Position numbers and translations under genes: made by a program. Shown one piece after another: positions 23,614 through 32,796 of a stretch of 64,000 nucleotides of DNA. Position 1 is the stretch's first letter. Every line of letters begins with the position of its first letter. The notes under the pieces were generated by a model, which was not told the DNA's origin, did no database searches, and saw nothing but the letters and a program-made list of their open reading frames with translations. This DNA comes from Geomobilimonas luticola (lineage in GTDB: Bacteria > Desulfobacterota > Desulfuromonadia > Geobacterales > Geobacteraceae): NCBI RefSeq assembly GCF_018476905.1, contig NZ_JAHCVK010000001.1, positions 1,302,001-1,366,000 of the forward strand, written 5' to 3'.

Positions 23614-24323
23614 GCCGGTTCCTTCCTGGTCCCTGGTCCCTGGTCCCTGGTCACGTATTTCACCGGATCCGGTATTCCCGCCTCGGCGAACCCCTTGAGC
23701 CGCAGCCGGCAGGAATCGCACAGCCCGCAGGCAAGCCCTCCCGGGGTCGGGTCGTAGCAGGAATGGGTCCGGCTGTAGTCCACGCCGAGATCGAGTCCTT
23801 TCCTGATGATCTCGGCCTTGGTGAGATGGATGAGCGGGGTGTGGACCGTGAACCGTCCCGTTCCTTCCACTCCTGCCTTGGTGGCCAGATTGGCCATCTG
23901 CTCGAAGGCGGCGATATACTCCGGCCGGCAGTCGGGATAGCCGGAGTAATCCAGGGCGTTGACGCCGATGAAGATGTCGAAGGCGCCGAGCGCTTCGGCC
24001 CACCCCAGGGCGAAGGAGAGGAAGATGGTGTTGCGGGCCGGCACATAGGTGACCGGGATGTCGCTCCCCACCCCTTCCTTCGGCACGGCGATGTCGCTCG
24101 TCAGGGCACTTCCCCCCACCTGCCGGTAATCGAACTCAACCACCAGGTGCTCCACGGCGCCGGCTCCCCTGGCGTTCCGCTTCGCCAGCTCCAGCTCAAC
24201 GCTGTGCCGCTGACCGTAGGCGAAACTCATGGCATAGGGGGCAAACCCTTCCGCCTTTGCGATAGTCAAGCAGGTGGTTGAATCGAGCCCGCCGCTGTAG
24301 AGGATGACAGCTTTTTTCGTCAT
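23610..24323 (-). CDS. queC: 7-cyano-7-deazaguanine synthase QueC
   Basis: This 237-residue enzyme turns CDG into preQ0 using ATP and ammonia. The PP-loop motif [13 protein letters not shown] is at the N-terminus. Near the C-terminus the zinc cysteines appear in SCYDPTPGG and [11 protein letters not shown]. The last 13 residues after DPVKYV are encoded by GGTCCCT repeats and are not typical of the family. It is cotranscribed with rhlE (ATGA overlap) and folE2, giving a queuosine-folate cluster. Confidence 0.95.
   Translation of the reverse strand: MTKKAVILYSGGLDSTTCLTIAKAEGFAPYAMSFAYGQRHSVELELAKRNARGAGAVEHLVVEFDYRQVGGSALTSDIAVPKEGVGSDIPVTYVPARNTIFLSFALGWAEALGAFDIFIGVNALDYSGYPDCRPEYIAAFEQMANLATKAGVEGTGRFTVHTPLIHLTKAEIIRKGLDLGVDYSRTHSCYDPTPGGLACGLCDSCRLRLKGFAEAGIPDPVKYVTRDQGPGTRKEPA
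23628..23652. repeat. GGTCCCT repeats at the queC 3' end
   Basis: About three and a half copies of GGTCCCT encode the last residues of QueC (QGPGT). They end 15 bases from the folE2 start. Confidence 0.8.
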
Positions 24324-25705
24324 GCGGGAGTTCCTTCCCCCGCAGGTTTCTTTTTCCGCGGCCGGCGGCGCTTCTTCTTCACTTCCCCTTCGCCCGCTCC
24401 GGCCACCGGGCTGGCTTGAGCCGCTGCAGGTGTCGGGGAACCCTTCTTCTCGTGCCGCGTCCGTTCGCCGCTCCTGCCCCGGTCGTTGCCGCGTCCCTGC
24501 CCGGGCTTTCCCTTGCCCACCGGCTTCTCAACCCGCGGTCGCGCCTTGACCCTGATGTAGTCGTGGACGAACATATCGTCTTCTGCCCATTCGACCGGGA
24601 CCTTGTGCTTGATGTACTCCTCGATCGCTTCCAGGTAAAAGGCGCCGTCCTCGTCGGCCAGGGATATGGCCTTCCCCTCGGCGCCGGCCCGGGCGGTGCG
24701 GCCGATGCGGTGGACATAGTCCTCGGCGTCCTGGGGGAGGTCGTAGTTGATGACGTGGGAGACCCCCTCGATGTGGAGGCCGCGGGATGCCACGTCGGTG
24801 GCGATCATGATGGGGAGTTTGCCGCTCTTGAAGTCCTCCAGGATCTTCAGGCGTTTTCTCTGCTCCACGTCGCCGGAGATGACCTTGGCCGGGAAGCCGT
24901 TGGCGTTCAGCCGGTCGTAGAGGAATTCCCCCTCCCGCTTGGTGTTGATGAAGATCATGGTCCGCTCCATCCCTTCCTTCCTCAGGAGTCCCAGAAGGAG
25001 CGGGAACTTCTCCTTGCGGGAGGCGTGGTAGAGAATCTGCTCCACGTTGTCGGCGGTCATCTTTTCCGGGGTGACCGAGACCTTGGTGGGTGCGTTCATG
25101 AACTCATAGGCCAGTTCCATGACCCGCTGGTTGAGGGTGGCGGAGAAGAGCATGTTCTGGCGTGCGTCATAGGGGGGAAGGCGGCGGAGGATGAAGCGGA
25201 GGTCGGCGATGAATCCCATGTCGAACATCCGGTCCGCCTCGTCGATGACCAGCGCCTCGACGCTCTTGAGGTTGTAAACCTTCTGCTTCAGGTAGTCGAT
25301 AAGCCGTCCCGGTGTGCCGATGACTACGTCCGCCCCTTCCTTGAGGGCGTTTTTCTGGAGCATGTAGTCAACTCCGCCGTAGATGGCCTGGATGCTGAAG
25401 CCGGCATGTTTGCCGAGCGCCTGGGCGTCCGCTTCGATCTGCACCACCAGTTCCCTGGTAGGGGCGAGGATCAGTGCCCGGGGCTGGCGATCCTTTCCTT
25501 CCCGTGGCGTTTGGAGGAGTTTGGTGAAGAGGGCAATGAGAAAGGCGGCGGTCTTTCCGGTGCCGGTCTGGGCCTGGCCGGCAACGTCCTTGCCTGCCAG
25601 GGCGAGGGGAAGGGTCTGTTCCTGGATCGGGGTGCAGTCGGTGAAGCCGGTTTCGGTAATTCCCTGCTGTACCGGTTCCGGCAGGTTGAGTTCGCTGAAT
25701 TTCAT
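24320..25705 (-). CDS. rhlE: DEAD-box RNA helicase (RhlE type)
   Basis: This 461-residue ATP-dependent RNA helicase has motif [13 protein letters not shown], motif Ia PTRELVVQI, motif [12 protein letters not shown], motif III SATLN, and the C-terminal motifs [13 protein letters not shown] and [10 protein letters not shown]. The tail from residue 390 is basic and Gly/Arg-rich ([16 protein letters not shown]), as in RhlE and CsdA, and helps RNA binding. Such helicases remodel ribosomal RNA and messages. It heads the transcript with queC and folE2. Confidence 0.93.
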   Translation of the reverse strand: MKFSELNLPEPVQQGITETGFTDCTPIQEQTLPLALAGKDVAGQAQTGTGKTAAFLIALFTKLLQTPREGKDRQPRALILAPTRELVVQIEADAQALGKHAGFSIQAIYGGVDYMLQKNALKEGADVVIGTPGRLIDYLKQKVYNLKSVEALVIDEADRMFDMGFIADLRFILRRLPPYDARQNMLFSATLNQRVMELAYEFMNAPTKVSVTPEKMTADNVEQILYHASRKEKFPLLLGLLRKEGMERTMIFINTKREGEFLYDRLNANGFPAKVISGDVEQRKRLKILEDFKSGKLPIMIATDVASRGLHIEGVSHVINYDLPQDAEDYVHRIGRTARAGAEGKAISLADEDGAFYLEAIEEYIKHKVPVEWAEDDMFVHDYIRVKARPRVEKPVGKGKPGQGRGNDRGRSGERTRHEKKGSPTPAAAQASPVAGAGEGEVKKKRRRPRKKKPAGEGTPA

Positions 25706-26008
25706 GGATGACGTTTCCTTTATTTCGTTATTTCAAGAGGATAGCTATAGCACAGCGGGCGGGAAATAGCAAGCCGCGCCGGGACAGTTGATGGGGTACC
25801 TCAATCATGCAAATTACCCTGATATCAGCAGATTGCCACTGCTGACACTAAAACGCGAATGTTTTTGCGGCATGACGGCGAGCATATTCGTGAAAATTTC
25901 GGTTATCGATTTTCTTAAGATTTTTCTCACTGCCAACACTTCCATACTTCCGCTTTTCTGGGCAGTTGTGCTATGGTACGCCCACAAATATGTTCCAAGG
26001 ACACCGAG
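25706..26008. other. Divergent intergenic region rhlE / trmB
   Basis: This 303-base gap separates two diverging genes and should hold both promoters. The only structure I can point to is the inverted pair TCAGCAG (25825-25831) and CTGCTGA (25839-25845). The part near trmB is A+T-rich. I see no clear -35/-10 pair and no RNA gene. Confidence 0.5.
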
Positions 26009-26632
26009 ATGCAATCCTTCATCCACATCGACTCCCCAAACTACCTCCGCGAGGAGCAGCTGCCCGCACCGCTGAACTGGTCGGCGGTGTTCGGCAACGA
26101 TCATCCCATAGCGCTCGAGATAGGCTGCGGTATCGGCGACTTCATCGTCAAGACCGCCCTCGAAGCCCCGGAACGGAACTTCATCGCCATCGATTTCTAC
26201 AACAAGGGGTGCTACAAGACCTGCCGTCGTATCGATAGCCACGGGCTGACCAATGTGCGGGTGCTGCGGGTCGAGGCGCGCCAGTTCATTCAGGAACGGT
26301 TGCCGAAGGGGCTTTTGGCAGCGGTTTACATAAACTGCCCCGATCCCTGGCCGAAAAAGAAGCACCGCAAGAGGCGGCTGGTCAATCGCCAGTTCCTGGA
26401 ATTTCTCCGCGACTACCTGGTGCCGGGGGGGGATTTCTATTTCGCTACCGATTTCGACGATTACGGTATCGATGTGGCGGGGCTTCTGCCGGGGATGGCA
26501 GGGTACGGGAACTGCCTGACGCCGGACCTCTACCGTCATGAACTGGAGGGATACCATCTTTCCAAGTATATGCGGAAGTTCATGGCAGAGGGGAAGAGGA
26601 TTTACTTTGTCCATTACCGGAAAATTTCATAG
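26009..26632 (+). CDS. trmB: tRNA (guanine-N7)-methyltransferase
   Basis: This 207-residue SAM-dependent enzyme methylates G46 in tRNA. Motif [14 protein letters not shown] binds SAM, and the family signature [15 protein letters not shown] carries catalytic residues. ATG 26009 is chosen because GGACACCGAG precedes it and MQSFIHIDS fits the family. An upstream ATG at 25973 would add 12 residues. It is followed by truD on the same strand, giving a tRNA-modification pair. Confidence 0.95.
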   Translation: MQSFIHIDSPNYLREEQLPAPLNWSAVFGNDHPIALEIGCGIGDFIVKTALEAPERNFIAIDFYNKGCYKTCRRIDSHGLTNVRVLRVEARQFIQERLPKGLLAAVYINCPDPWPKKKHRKRRLVNRQFLEFLRDYLVPGGDFYFATDFDDYGIDVAGLLPGMAGYGNCLTPDLYRHELEGYHLSKYMRKFMAEGKRIYFVHYRKIS

Positions 26633-26721
26633 ACCGGAAGTACTGAAGATCGGAAGCGCGGAAGTCAAAGTTTTTTCTTCGGACTTCCCCGCCTGTACCC
26701 TCCGAGCTCGAGAGGCCTGAT

Positions 26722-27930
26722 TTGACCACGTATCTTACGGCAGATATCCCCGGTGCCGGCGGGACCATCAAGGAGTCGCCGGAGGATTTCCAGGTGACGG
26801 AGCTCCCCCTCTATTTCCCCTGCGGCGCCGGCGAGCATACCTATGCGGAGATCGAGAAACGCGGAGTCACCACCCTGGATGCCCTGCGCCGGATCGCCCG
26901 GGCTCTGGGGGTGTCCGATCGGGACATGGGGTACGCGGGAATGAAGGATGCCCGGGGGATTACCCGCCAGACCGTATCTATCCCGCGGATGGATCCCCAG
27001 TTGGTGCTCGGCCTTGCGCTCCCCGGCATCAAGGTCCTGACGGCGGCGCGCCATACCAACAAGCTGAAGCTCGGTCACCTGGCCGGCAACCGGTTCCATA
27101 TCAGGCTGCGTGATGTCGAGTCCCACGCCCTGGAGCGGGCCAGTGCGGTGCTTCAGGTCCTTGTTGAGCGGGGGGTCCCCAATCGGTTTGGCGAGCAGCG
27201 CTACGGTGCCCAGGGTAATTCCCCTCTTATCGGCGGCGCCTGGCTGCGGGGTGACTACCGGGGCGCGGTGGACGCTCTCATGGGGAACCCCGAACTGGTG
27301 CGGGACGAACGGTGGCGAACCGCCATCGCTGCCTACCGGCGGGGGGAGCTGGAGGAAAGTCTGCGGCTCTTTCCCGGCCACTGCCGAACCGAACGGGATG
27401 TCCTGCAGCGCCTGGCCAAGAATCCCGGGGCGTGGGGCAAGGCCCTCAATGCGGTCCACCCCCGCCTGAAGAAACTCTATCTTTCCGCCTACCAGTCCTT
27501 GCTGTTCGACCGGCTGCTGGAAACACGGCTGGCAGGCTTCGACCGGGTAGTAGCCGGCGACCTTGCCTTCAAGCACGACAGCGGCGCCTGTTTTCTCGTT
27601 ACCGACCCGGCGGTCGAGACTCCCCGTGCCGAACGCTTCGAAATATCCCCTACCGGCCCGCTGTTCGGCTGCAGGATGAAGTCTCCGGAAGGGGCGCCGG
27701 GCGACATGGAAGCGTCCATCCTTGCCGGGGAAGGGCTTACTCCTGCCAGCTTCGACCTGCCGGGAGGGATGCGGCTGGAGGGGGAGCGGCGTCCGCTGCG
27801 GGTCCCACTCCGAGAACCGCTGCTGGCGGAGGACGGGGCTGATCTGATTCTTGAATTCTCGCTTCCCAAGGGCTCCTACGCTACGGCGGTCCTGCGGGAG
27901 ATTATCAAGCCGGTCTGTATGGACACGTGA
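26722..27930 (+). CDS. truD: tRNA pseudouridine-13 synthase TruD
   Basis: This 402-residue protein has TruD hallmarks: KESPEDFQVTELPL at the N-terminus, GYAGMKDARGITRQTVSI with the catalytic Asp in GMKDA, and the large TRUD insertion domain. It makes pseudouridine at position 13 of glutamate tRNA. The start appears to be TTG at 26722, preceded by GAGAGG. An ATG alternative at 26929 would remove conserved sequence. Confidence 0.93.
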   Translation: MTTYLTADIPGAGGTIKESPEDFQVTELPLYFPCGAGEHTYAEIEKRGVTTLDALRRIARALGVSDRDMGYAGMKDARGITRQTVSIPRMDPQLVLGLALPGIKVLTAARHTNKLKLGHLAGNRFHIRLRDVESHALERASAVLQVLVERGVPNRFGEQRYGAQGNSPLIGGAWLRGDYRGAVDALMGNPELVRDERWRTAIAAYRRGELEESLRLFPGHCRTERDVLQRLAKNPGAWGKALNAVHPRLKKLYLSAYQSLLFDRLLETRLAGFDRVVAGDLAFKHDSGACFLVTDPAVETPRAERFEISPTGPLFGCRMKSPEGAPGDMEASILAGEGLTPASFDLPGGMRLEGERRPLRVPLREPLLAEDGADLILEFSLPKGSYATAVLREIIKPVCMDT

Positions 27931-28005
27931 ATCTTTATTGCTAGAATCAGTAGGAGAAAAACGTTGGGTGGCGGACCCAGCCACGGCGGGCGATCACGGG
28001 GGTCG

Positions 28006-28032
28006 CTCCAGCAGAGCGCACTGCTCTTGGAG
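28006..28032 (+). promoter_or_regulatory. Hairpin covering the ribosome site of the symporter operon
   Basis: CTCCA (28006-28010) pairs with TGGAG (28028-28032), and GCAG (28011-28014) pairs with CTGC (28021-28024). The right arm contains most of the Shine-Dalgarno GGAGG for the gene starting at 28041, so the fold could limit translation. No ligand or regulator is apparent. Confidence 0.45.
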
Positions 28033-28040
28033 GCTTACGC

Positions 28041-28376
28041 ATGAACCGGCACGAAGAGCACGAAGAGAAGTATGTTGTCAACCTGTTCAATCCCAAGCAG
28101 GGGTACATGCGTGGAGAGGTGGTTATCATTCTGGCGATCTTGGTCGGCTGGGGGGTGATGAACTTCGGCTTCCAGGCAGTGCTCTGGCTTCTGGCTGAAA
28201 ATCCGCTGGGAGAAGGGATTTTTACCCGGCTCACCTTTTTCAATCTTCCCTACCATTTCTGGTTCACCGCCCAGTTTCTTCCCCTCTGGTTCATCATTCT
28301 CTGCGTGATTTTCAATGTCTACCTCGATCGTCTCACCGAGCGCCACAGCAGAAGGAGAGACAGGACCTATGAGTAA
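28041..28376 (+). CDS. Small subunit of a solute:sodium symporter (DUF4212)
   Basis: This 111-residue protein has two predicted membrane helices (VVIILAILVGWGVMNFGFQA and FLPLWFIILCVIFNVYL) and the layout of the small subunit (DUF4212 / TIGR03647) that always accompanies VC_2705-type symporters. The large subunit gene follows, with an overlap of eight bases. The N-terminal His/Glu run (RHEEHEEK) is not conserved in the family. The pair probably imports a short-chain organic acid. Confidence 0.85.
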   Translation: MNRHEEHEEKYVVNLFNPKQGYMRGEVVIILAILVGWGVMNFGFQAVLWLLAENPLGEGIFTRLTFFNLPYHFWFTAQFLPLWFIILCVIFNVYLDRLTERHSRRRDRTYE

Positions 28377-29898
28377 CGATCCGGTTAAATTCTGGCCGCT
28401 TCTTATCGTCACGGGGGTGCTGGTCTCCTTTGTCGTGGCCGGTCTGCGCGCAAAATCCCAGGAAATGTCCGACTACGGATTTTCCGGCCGCTATATCGGC
28501 CGTATCGGCGGCGGGGCGGCAATCGCCAGCAACTGGATGAGCGCGGCCAGCTTTCTCGGCATGGCGGGTCTCCTCTATCTCCAGGGGTACTTCGCCCTCG
28601 CCTACGTCATCGGCTGGACCGGCGGCTACGTCCTTCTTCTGGTGCTCATGGCGGGCCAGATCCGGCGGTTCGGCAAATATACCGCCCCCGATTTCGTCGG
28701 CACCCGCTACGATTCCGATGTCGCCCGTCTCCTGGCGGCGCTCATTTCCATCACCATATCCGTCATATACTGCGTCGCCCAGTTCAAGGGGATCGGCATG
28801 CTGTTCGGCTGGCTGTTCGGCATCGACTACGGGCGGGGGGTCGTCCTCGGCGGCAGTATTGTCGTCTGTTACGTGGTGGTCTGCGGCATGCTCGGGGTGG
28901 CCCGCAACCAGCAGTTGCAGTACTTCGTAACCATCGTCTCTTTCATCCTCCCCCTCATGTACCTGGCCCACCGGTTCGGCTATTTCTGGATACTTCCCCA
29001 GTTCGGCTATGGTGAGGGAATTCAGGACCTGGCTACGGAGTTCAGCATCAACTTTTCCGCCCCCTTTGCCAGCGGTTCCCCGTTCCAGTGGGTCGCTCTC
29101 TGTTTTACGCTCATGGTCGGCACGGCCGGGCTTCCCCATGTCCTGTCCCGTTTCTACATCCTTCCCAACATCCGGGATGCACGGTGGAGCGTGGTATGGG
29201 GACTGTTTTTCATCGCCCTCATTTACTGGTCCGCGCCGGCCTACGCCGTATTTGCCCGGCTTCTGGAAGCACGGGGGGGGTATATCCCCGATCCTGGGGC
29301 GGCCCATAAGATGGCCGACATCATGGTGCTCAAGACGGCGGTCATGGGTGGGGTGCCGGTCTGGCTGACCGGCCTGCTGGCAGCCGGAGCGGTCAGCGCC
29401 GCATTCTTTACGGTTACCGGGCTCCTCATGACCGGTGCCGCGTCCCTTTCCCACGATATCTATTACCGTCTTATCAACCCCCGGGCTTCGGAATCGCGAA
29501 AAATGACGATCGCCAAGGGGGGGACCCTGGTGCTGGCAGCCCTGGTGCTGCTTATCGCCCTCAAGCCCCCTGCTCTCATAGCTGAAATCACGGCGGTTGC
29601 CTTCGCCCTGGCCGGCAATACCATCTTTCCCGCTTTCCTGCTTGGCATCTGGTGGGGACGTGCCAATCGTCACGGGGTCATAGCCGGCATGGTTCTGGGG
29701 GTCGTGATAACCTTTGCCGCCCCTCTGGCGGGAAATATGGTTCCCCTGATTGCCACCCTTTTTCCGGCAACCTCTTCCGCATTCTGCGGAGCTCCACTGG
29801 TGATACTCGTCATGGTGGTGGTGTCGCTCCTGACGCCTCCCCCATCGGATGAAATGAGACGTTTTCTGGCCGAGCAGGTCCACGGCCATCTCGATTAG
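28369..29898 (+). CDS. Sodium:solute symporter, VC_2705-type large subunit
   Basis: This 509-residue protein has about 13 predicted membrane helices. It shows SSS-family sequences such as SNWMSAASFLGMAGLLYL, GQIRRFGKYTAPDFVGTRY and VGTAGLPHVLSRFYILPN. The last is typical of acetate and pyruvate permeases. Start ATG 28369 follows GGAGAGACAGGACCT. The partner is the DUF4212 protein, and the next gene is a DUF294 protein that often accompanies ActP-like loci. Acetate is a plausible substrate for Geobacter, but not proven by sequence. Confidence 0.9.
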   Translation: MSNDPVKFWPLLIVTGVLVSFVVAGLRAKSQEMSDYGFSGRYIGRIGGGAAIASNWMSAASFLGMAGLLYLQGYFALAYVIGWTGGYVLLLVLMAGQIRRFGKYTAPDFVGTRYDSDVARLLAALISITISVIYCVAQFKGIGMLFGWLFGIDYGRGVVLGGSIVVCYVVVCGMLGVARNQQLQYFVTIVSFILPLMYLAHRFGYFWILPQFGYGEGIQDLATEFSINFSAPFASGSPFQWVALCFTLMVGTAGLPHVLSRFYILPNIRDARWSVVWGLFFIALIYWSAPAYAVFARLLEARGGYIPDPGAAHKMADIMVLKTAVMGGVPVWLTGLLAAGAVSAAFFTVTGLLMTGAASLSHDIYYRLINPRASESRKMTIAKGGTLVLAALVLLIALKPPALIAEITAVAFALAGNTIFPAFLLGIWWGRANRHGVIAGMVLGVVITFAAPLAGNMVPLIATLFPATSSAFCGAPLVILVMVVVSLLTPPPSDEMRRFLAEQVHGHLD

Positions 29899-29911
29899 GA
29901 GGATAAATGCC

Positions 29912-31138
29912 ATGTCGATGTTTCCGGTGAACAGGGGGGGCGACATCCTTGCCTGGCATGACACGGTGGAACTGATTGATGGTGTGAAACGTCAGCTGGC
30001 TCAAAAGATTGCGTACCTCACCGGCGGGGACGAGATTGTTCTGCTGCAAGGCTTTCAGGGGCGGATCGAGGAGGAACTGGCAGTTGAATCCCGCTTTGCG
30101 GAAGATGTTGAACAGGTTCTGTCTGCACTGGAGACGGCAGGCACGGCGGACGAGGTGGCTGCCGGTTACCGGCGGGGCAAGCAGCTGGCGACCGACTATT
30201 TTCAGCGGCGGGGGTCGGTACTGGTGGTGCAGTCGCTCTGCGCAACCCTGCAGGACCGGCTGGTCTCTCGTGCTTTGGCCCTTGCCGGAGAATGGATGGC
30301 GCGGAGCGGTTTCGGCCCGCCTCCCGTGCCTTATTGCTGGTTTGCCTTCGGCGGGGCGGGGAGAGAGGAAGGGACCATTGCCGGAGAGTGCGACGCACTA
30401 CTCGTGCATGGCGAACTGACTGGAGACCATGCCGGGTATTTTGCCGGGTTTTCCCTGAGAATAATGGCCATACTGGAAAATTGCGGCGTCAAGAGTGTGG
30501 CGGGCATTACGCCGGCACATTCTTCATGGCGGGGGAGCATCAACGAATGGCGAATGCGGCTGATCGAGGGGGTTTCCGGTGAAAAAACGCTCGAAGACCA
30601 CTCGTTCCTGGTGCGATTTGCCGACTTGCGCCTGGTCGGCGGGGATTCGGGCCTTTGTGGCGAGACGATGAACCTGGTTCGCAGTCTGTTCGATTTCAAC
30701 CGTCGCGGATTTGACGAGGTGGCCCGCGGTGCGGCGGAGATGACGACAGGGCTCGATTTTTTCGGCAGGCTGCGGGTGGCGAAAGGGGGAGAGCACCGGG
30801 GTGAATTCAACCTGGAGCTGTTTGCGCTGGGACCGCTGGTGGAAAACATCCGGATACTGGCGGTGCGCACAGGCCTGCCGGAAACTGCGACAGTCGAGCG
30901 GATCAAGGCGCTGCTTGGGCGGGGGGAACTCGGAGTGGACCTGTCCCAGCGACTGCTGCGTGCCTATCACGATTTTGTGAGCCAGAAGCTGCGGCTGGAA
31001 ATTGGTCGCAACGGTGAGGGATCATTCTTGAAGCCGGAAGAGCTTGGCGAGTCCGAGATCGAGTCTTTGAAGGAGGGAGTGGAAGCGGTGGTGAACCTGC
31101 AGCGGATAGTCTACCAGCGTTTCGTCGCTAACGGCTAG
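29912..31138 (+). CDS. DUF294-type putative nucleotidyltransferase
   Basis: This 408-residue protein matches the DUF294/GlnD-like arrangement: an N-terminal helical part, a nucleotidyltransferase core with AFGGAGREEGTIAGECDALL (about residues 147-166), and a C-terminal helical bundle. The usual core has GS.GR.EQT..TDQDN. Here the serine is Ala and the first Asp is Glu, so catalysis may be altered or lost. It follows the symporter with a 13-base gap and is read as a possible post-translational regulator of it. Confidence 0.8.
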   Translation: MSMFPVNRGGDILAWHDTVELIDGVKRQLAQKIAYLTGGDEIVLLQGFQGRIEEELAVESRFAEDVEQVLSALETAGTADEVAAGYRRGKQLATDYFQRRGSVLVVQSLCATLQDRLVSRALALAGEWMARSGFGPPPVPYCWFAFGGAGREEGTIAGECDALLVHGELTGDHAGYFAGFSLRIMAILENCGVKSVAGITPAHSSWRGSINEWRMRLIEGVSGEKTLEDHSFLVRFADLRLVGGDSGLCGETMNLVRSLFDFNRRGFDEVARGAAEMTTGLDFFGRLRVAKGGEHRGEFNLELFALGPLVENIRILAVRTGLPETATVERIKALLGRGELGVDLSQRLLRAYHDFVSQKLRLEIGRNGEGSFLKPEELGESEIESLKEGVEAVVNLQRIVYQRFVANG

Positions 31139-31145
31139 GAGAGCT

Positions 31146-31940
31146 ATGCGGATATCCCTCTCCTCAGGAACCCTGTTCACCTACCCGCTTCACAGGGTGT
31201 TCGAGATAGCCCGCGATGTCGGCTTTGACGGACTGGAACTGATTATCAACCAGGATTTCCAGAAGGTCAACCCGCGCTCGGTGGTTCGGGACCTTGCCCC
31301 GATCCTTCCCATCCTTTCCATTCATGCGCCATTCATGCCGCTGGACGGCTGGGGAGGGCCGGTCGATTCCGTCAGGCGTTCCGTCGAGATCGCCGCAGAC
31401 TGCGGTGTGCCGTTGGTCAATTTCCATCCCGCATCCTGGCTCGGGTTCGAGCTTGCGTTCTGGCGCTGGATGTACAGGATAATCGACTTCCAGAAGGAGG
31501 TAGGGGATGAGGGGGTGATCCTTACCCTGGAGAACATGCCGTGGGTCGGAAGGTTCAAGATCAATCAGTATATCCTTTCCCATACCGGCAAAATGATCGA
31601 CTTCCTCCAGGAGCGCAATCTCTACATGACCTTCGACTGTACCCACATGGGGTCGGGCAAGACCAACTTCATCAATGATTTTTATCTGTTCTACAACACC
31701 GGCCGGATTCGCAATGTCCATTTTTCCGACTATGGTCACGGCCGTGAGCATCTCCTCCCCGGTCACGGTATCCTGCCGCTGACACGTTTTCTCAATCACC
31801 TGCGCAACACCGGCTACAACGAAACCCTGACCCTCGAACTGTCTCCCCATGAATTTTCCCGGGACGAGCGGGTTATGATCGAGAGTCTGCGGGAAATTCT
31901 CCGGTACCTCCGGCGGGAGACCGCGCCGGTTACCCCCTGA
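31146..31940 (+). CDS. Sugar isomerase / AP-endonuclease-2-like TIM-barrel protein
   Basis: This 264-residue protein resembles the xylose isomerase-like superfamily: RISLSSGTLFTYPLHRVFE at the start, GFDGLELIINQD, ILSIHAPFMPLDG, TLENMPWVGR, MTFDCTHMGS, HFSDYGHGREHLLPGHG and TLELSPHEF. Conserved His, Glu and Asp at the strand ends suggest a bivalent metal site. The substrate cannot be inferred. Its end overlaps the convergent uspA stop by 11 bases. It follows the DUF294 gene with an 8-base gap. Confidence 0.85.
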   Translation: MRISLSSGTLFTYPLHRVFEIARDVGFDGLELIINQDFQKVNPRSVVRDLAPILPILSIHAPFMPLDGWGGPVDSVRRSVEIAADCGVPLVNFHPASWLGFELAFWRWMYRIIDFQKEVGDEGVILTLENMPWVGRFKINQYILSHTGKMIDFLQERNLYMTFDCTHMGSGKTNFINDFYLFYNTGRIRNVHFSDYGHGREHLLPGHGILPLTRFLNHLRNTGYNETLTLELSPHEFSRDERVMIESLREILRYLRRETAPVTP

Positions 31941-32385
31941 CCACGTAGACCGAGCACTTTGCGTTCTTGACGACCTTGTTGGAGACGCTTCCGAGCAGGT
32001 TCCGCTTGAGAAAACCCTTCCCCGTGCTCCCGATGATGATGACATCGATCTCTTCCCGTTGTGCGAAGGCGATGAGTTCGTCGGCCGGGTCTCCGTAGAC
32101 CACAATTGTCGTCAGGGGAATATTCTGTTCGGATGAGTTCTTCTCTATAACGTAGAAAATGCGCTGCCGGCGCTCTTCCCACTCCTTCGCCTCGGTGATG
32201 GGGGGGGCCGGGACGAAGTCGGTAAAGGTGGTCCTTGGTGCGTTGGGGAGGACCAGCATGGCGTAAATGCTGCTTTTGAACTGGCTTGGGTTGCCGGCCG
32301 CCATCCGCACCGCTTCCTCTGCTGCCTTGTCGGAGAGGGGAGAGCCGTCGATGGCCACCAGGATTTTCTTCGGCAGGTTAAGCAT
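31930..32385 (-). CDS. Universal stress protein UspA family
   Basis: This 151-residue single-domain protein starts KILVAIDGSPLSDKAAEEAV and ends with the ATP-binding loop IIGSTGKGFLKRNLLGSVSNKV (shown in part) and KCSVYVVRG. It is an ATP-binding Usp protein of the cytoplasm, normally induced in stationary phase or stress. It is transcribed away from iclR, and a TATAAT followed by the palindrome TTGTATACAA lies on its strand in the shared region, so control by the IclR protein is plausible. Confidence 0.92.
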   Translation of the reverse strand: MLNLPKKILVAIDGSPLSDKAAEEAVRMAAGNPSQFKSSIYAMLVLPNAPRTTFTDFVPAPPITEAKEWEERRQRIFYVIEKNSSEQNIPLTTIVVYGDPADELIAFAQREEIDVIIIGSTGKGFLKRNLLGSVSNKVVKNAKCSVYVVRG

Positions 32386-32495
32386 GGGACGTCCTCCTCG
32401 CGTGCTTTGTCATTAGTTAAACTCTTTTGCCGGGGAAGTGCCGGTTCGGGTTGTCGAACCAGGTGAAAACGCCGTGCCTGGGGTATTTCGAGCCC

Positions 32496-32505
32496 TTGTA
32501 TACAA
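32496..32505. promoter_or_regulatory. TTGTATACAA palindrome in the uspA-iclR region
   Basis: This perfect 10-base palindrome sits directly downstream of TATAAT (32506-32511, minus strand) and 25 bases upstream of the -35 of the first iclR promoter. Nine of ten bases recur at the sfrB promoter (CTGTATACAA, 35567-35576). It is a candidate site for a shared regulator. Confidence 0.55.
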
Positions 32506-32530
32506 ATTATAACCACATAATATTTCTTCC

Positions 32531-32559
32531 TTGACAATTATAAAACATTATTCTATATT
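32531..32559 (+). promoter_or_regulatory. Sigma-70-type promoter upstream of iclR (distal)
   Basis: A consensus -35 TTGACA (32531-32536), 17-base spacer, and -10 TATATT (32554-32559) form a strong match. It would give a 230-base leader before iclR. This A+T-rich region shows no open reading frame. Confidence 0.75.
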
Positions 32560-32732
32560 TTACGAAGTAATTTTGCATAATTTTTCAAAGACATCAGCTG
32601 GCATGTGATCTCCATGTCCCCAATCTGAAAGTACTGCAAATCTCTAATAGAACAATAAACGTGTTGTTTTTTTGCAGGATAAGAAATTGGTTTGGAATAG
32701 GCAATCCCAATTTTCGAGCACCAAGAAACCCC

Positions 32733-32761
32733 TTGACATATTCGGCCGAAGAGCTTATTTA
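32733..32761 (+). promoter_or_regulatory. Sigma-70-type promoter upstream of iclR (proximal)
   Basis: TTGACA (32733-32738), a 17-base spacer and TATTTA (32756-32761) form a good promoter 35 bases before the start codon. The spacer contains the perfect palindrome TTCGGCCGAA (32741-32750), placed where a repressor would block polymerase. IclR proteins commonly repress their own genes. Confidence 0.75.
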
Positions 32762-32796
32762 AAACGGTTGGAATCTAACTAACTACAGGTGTAACC

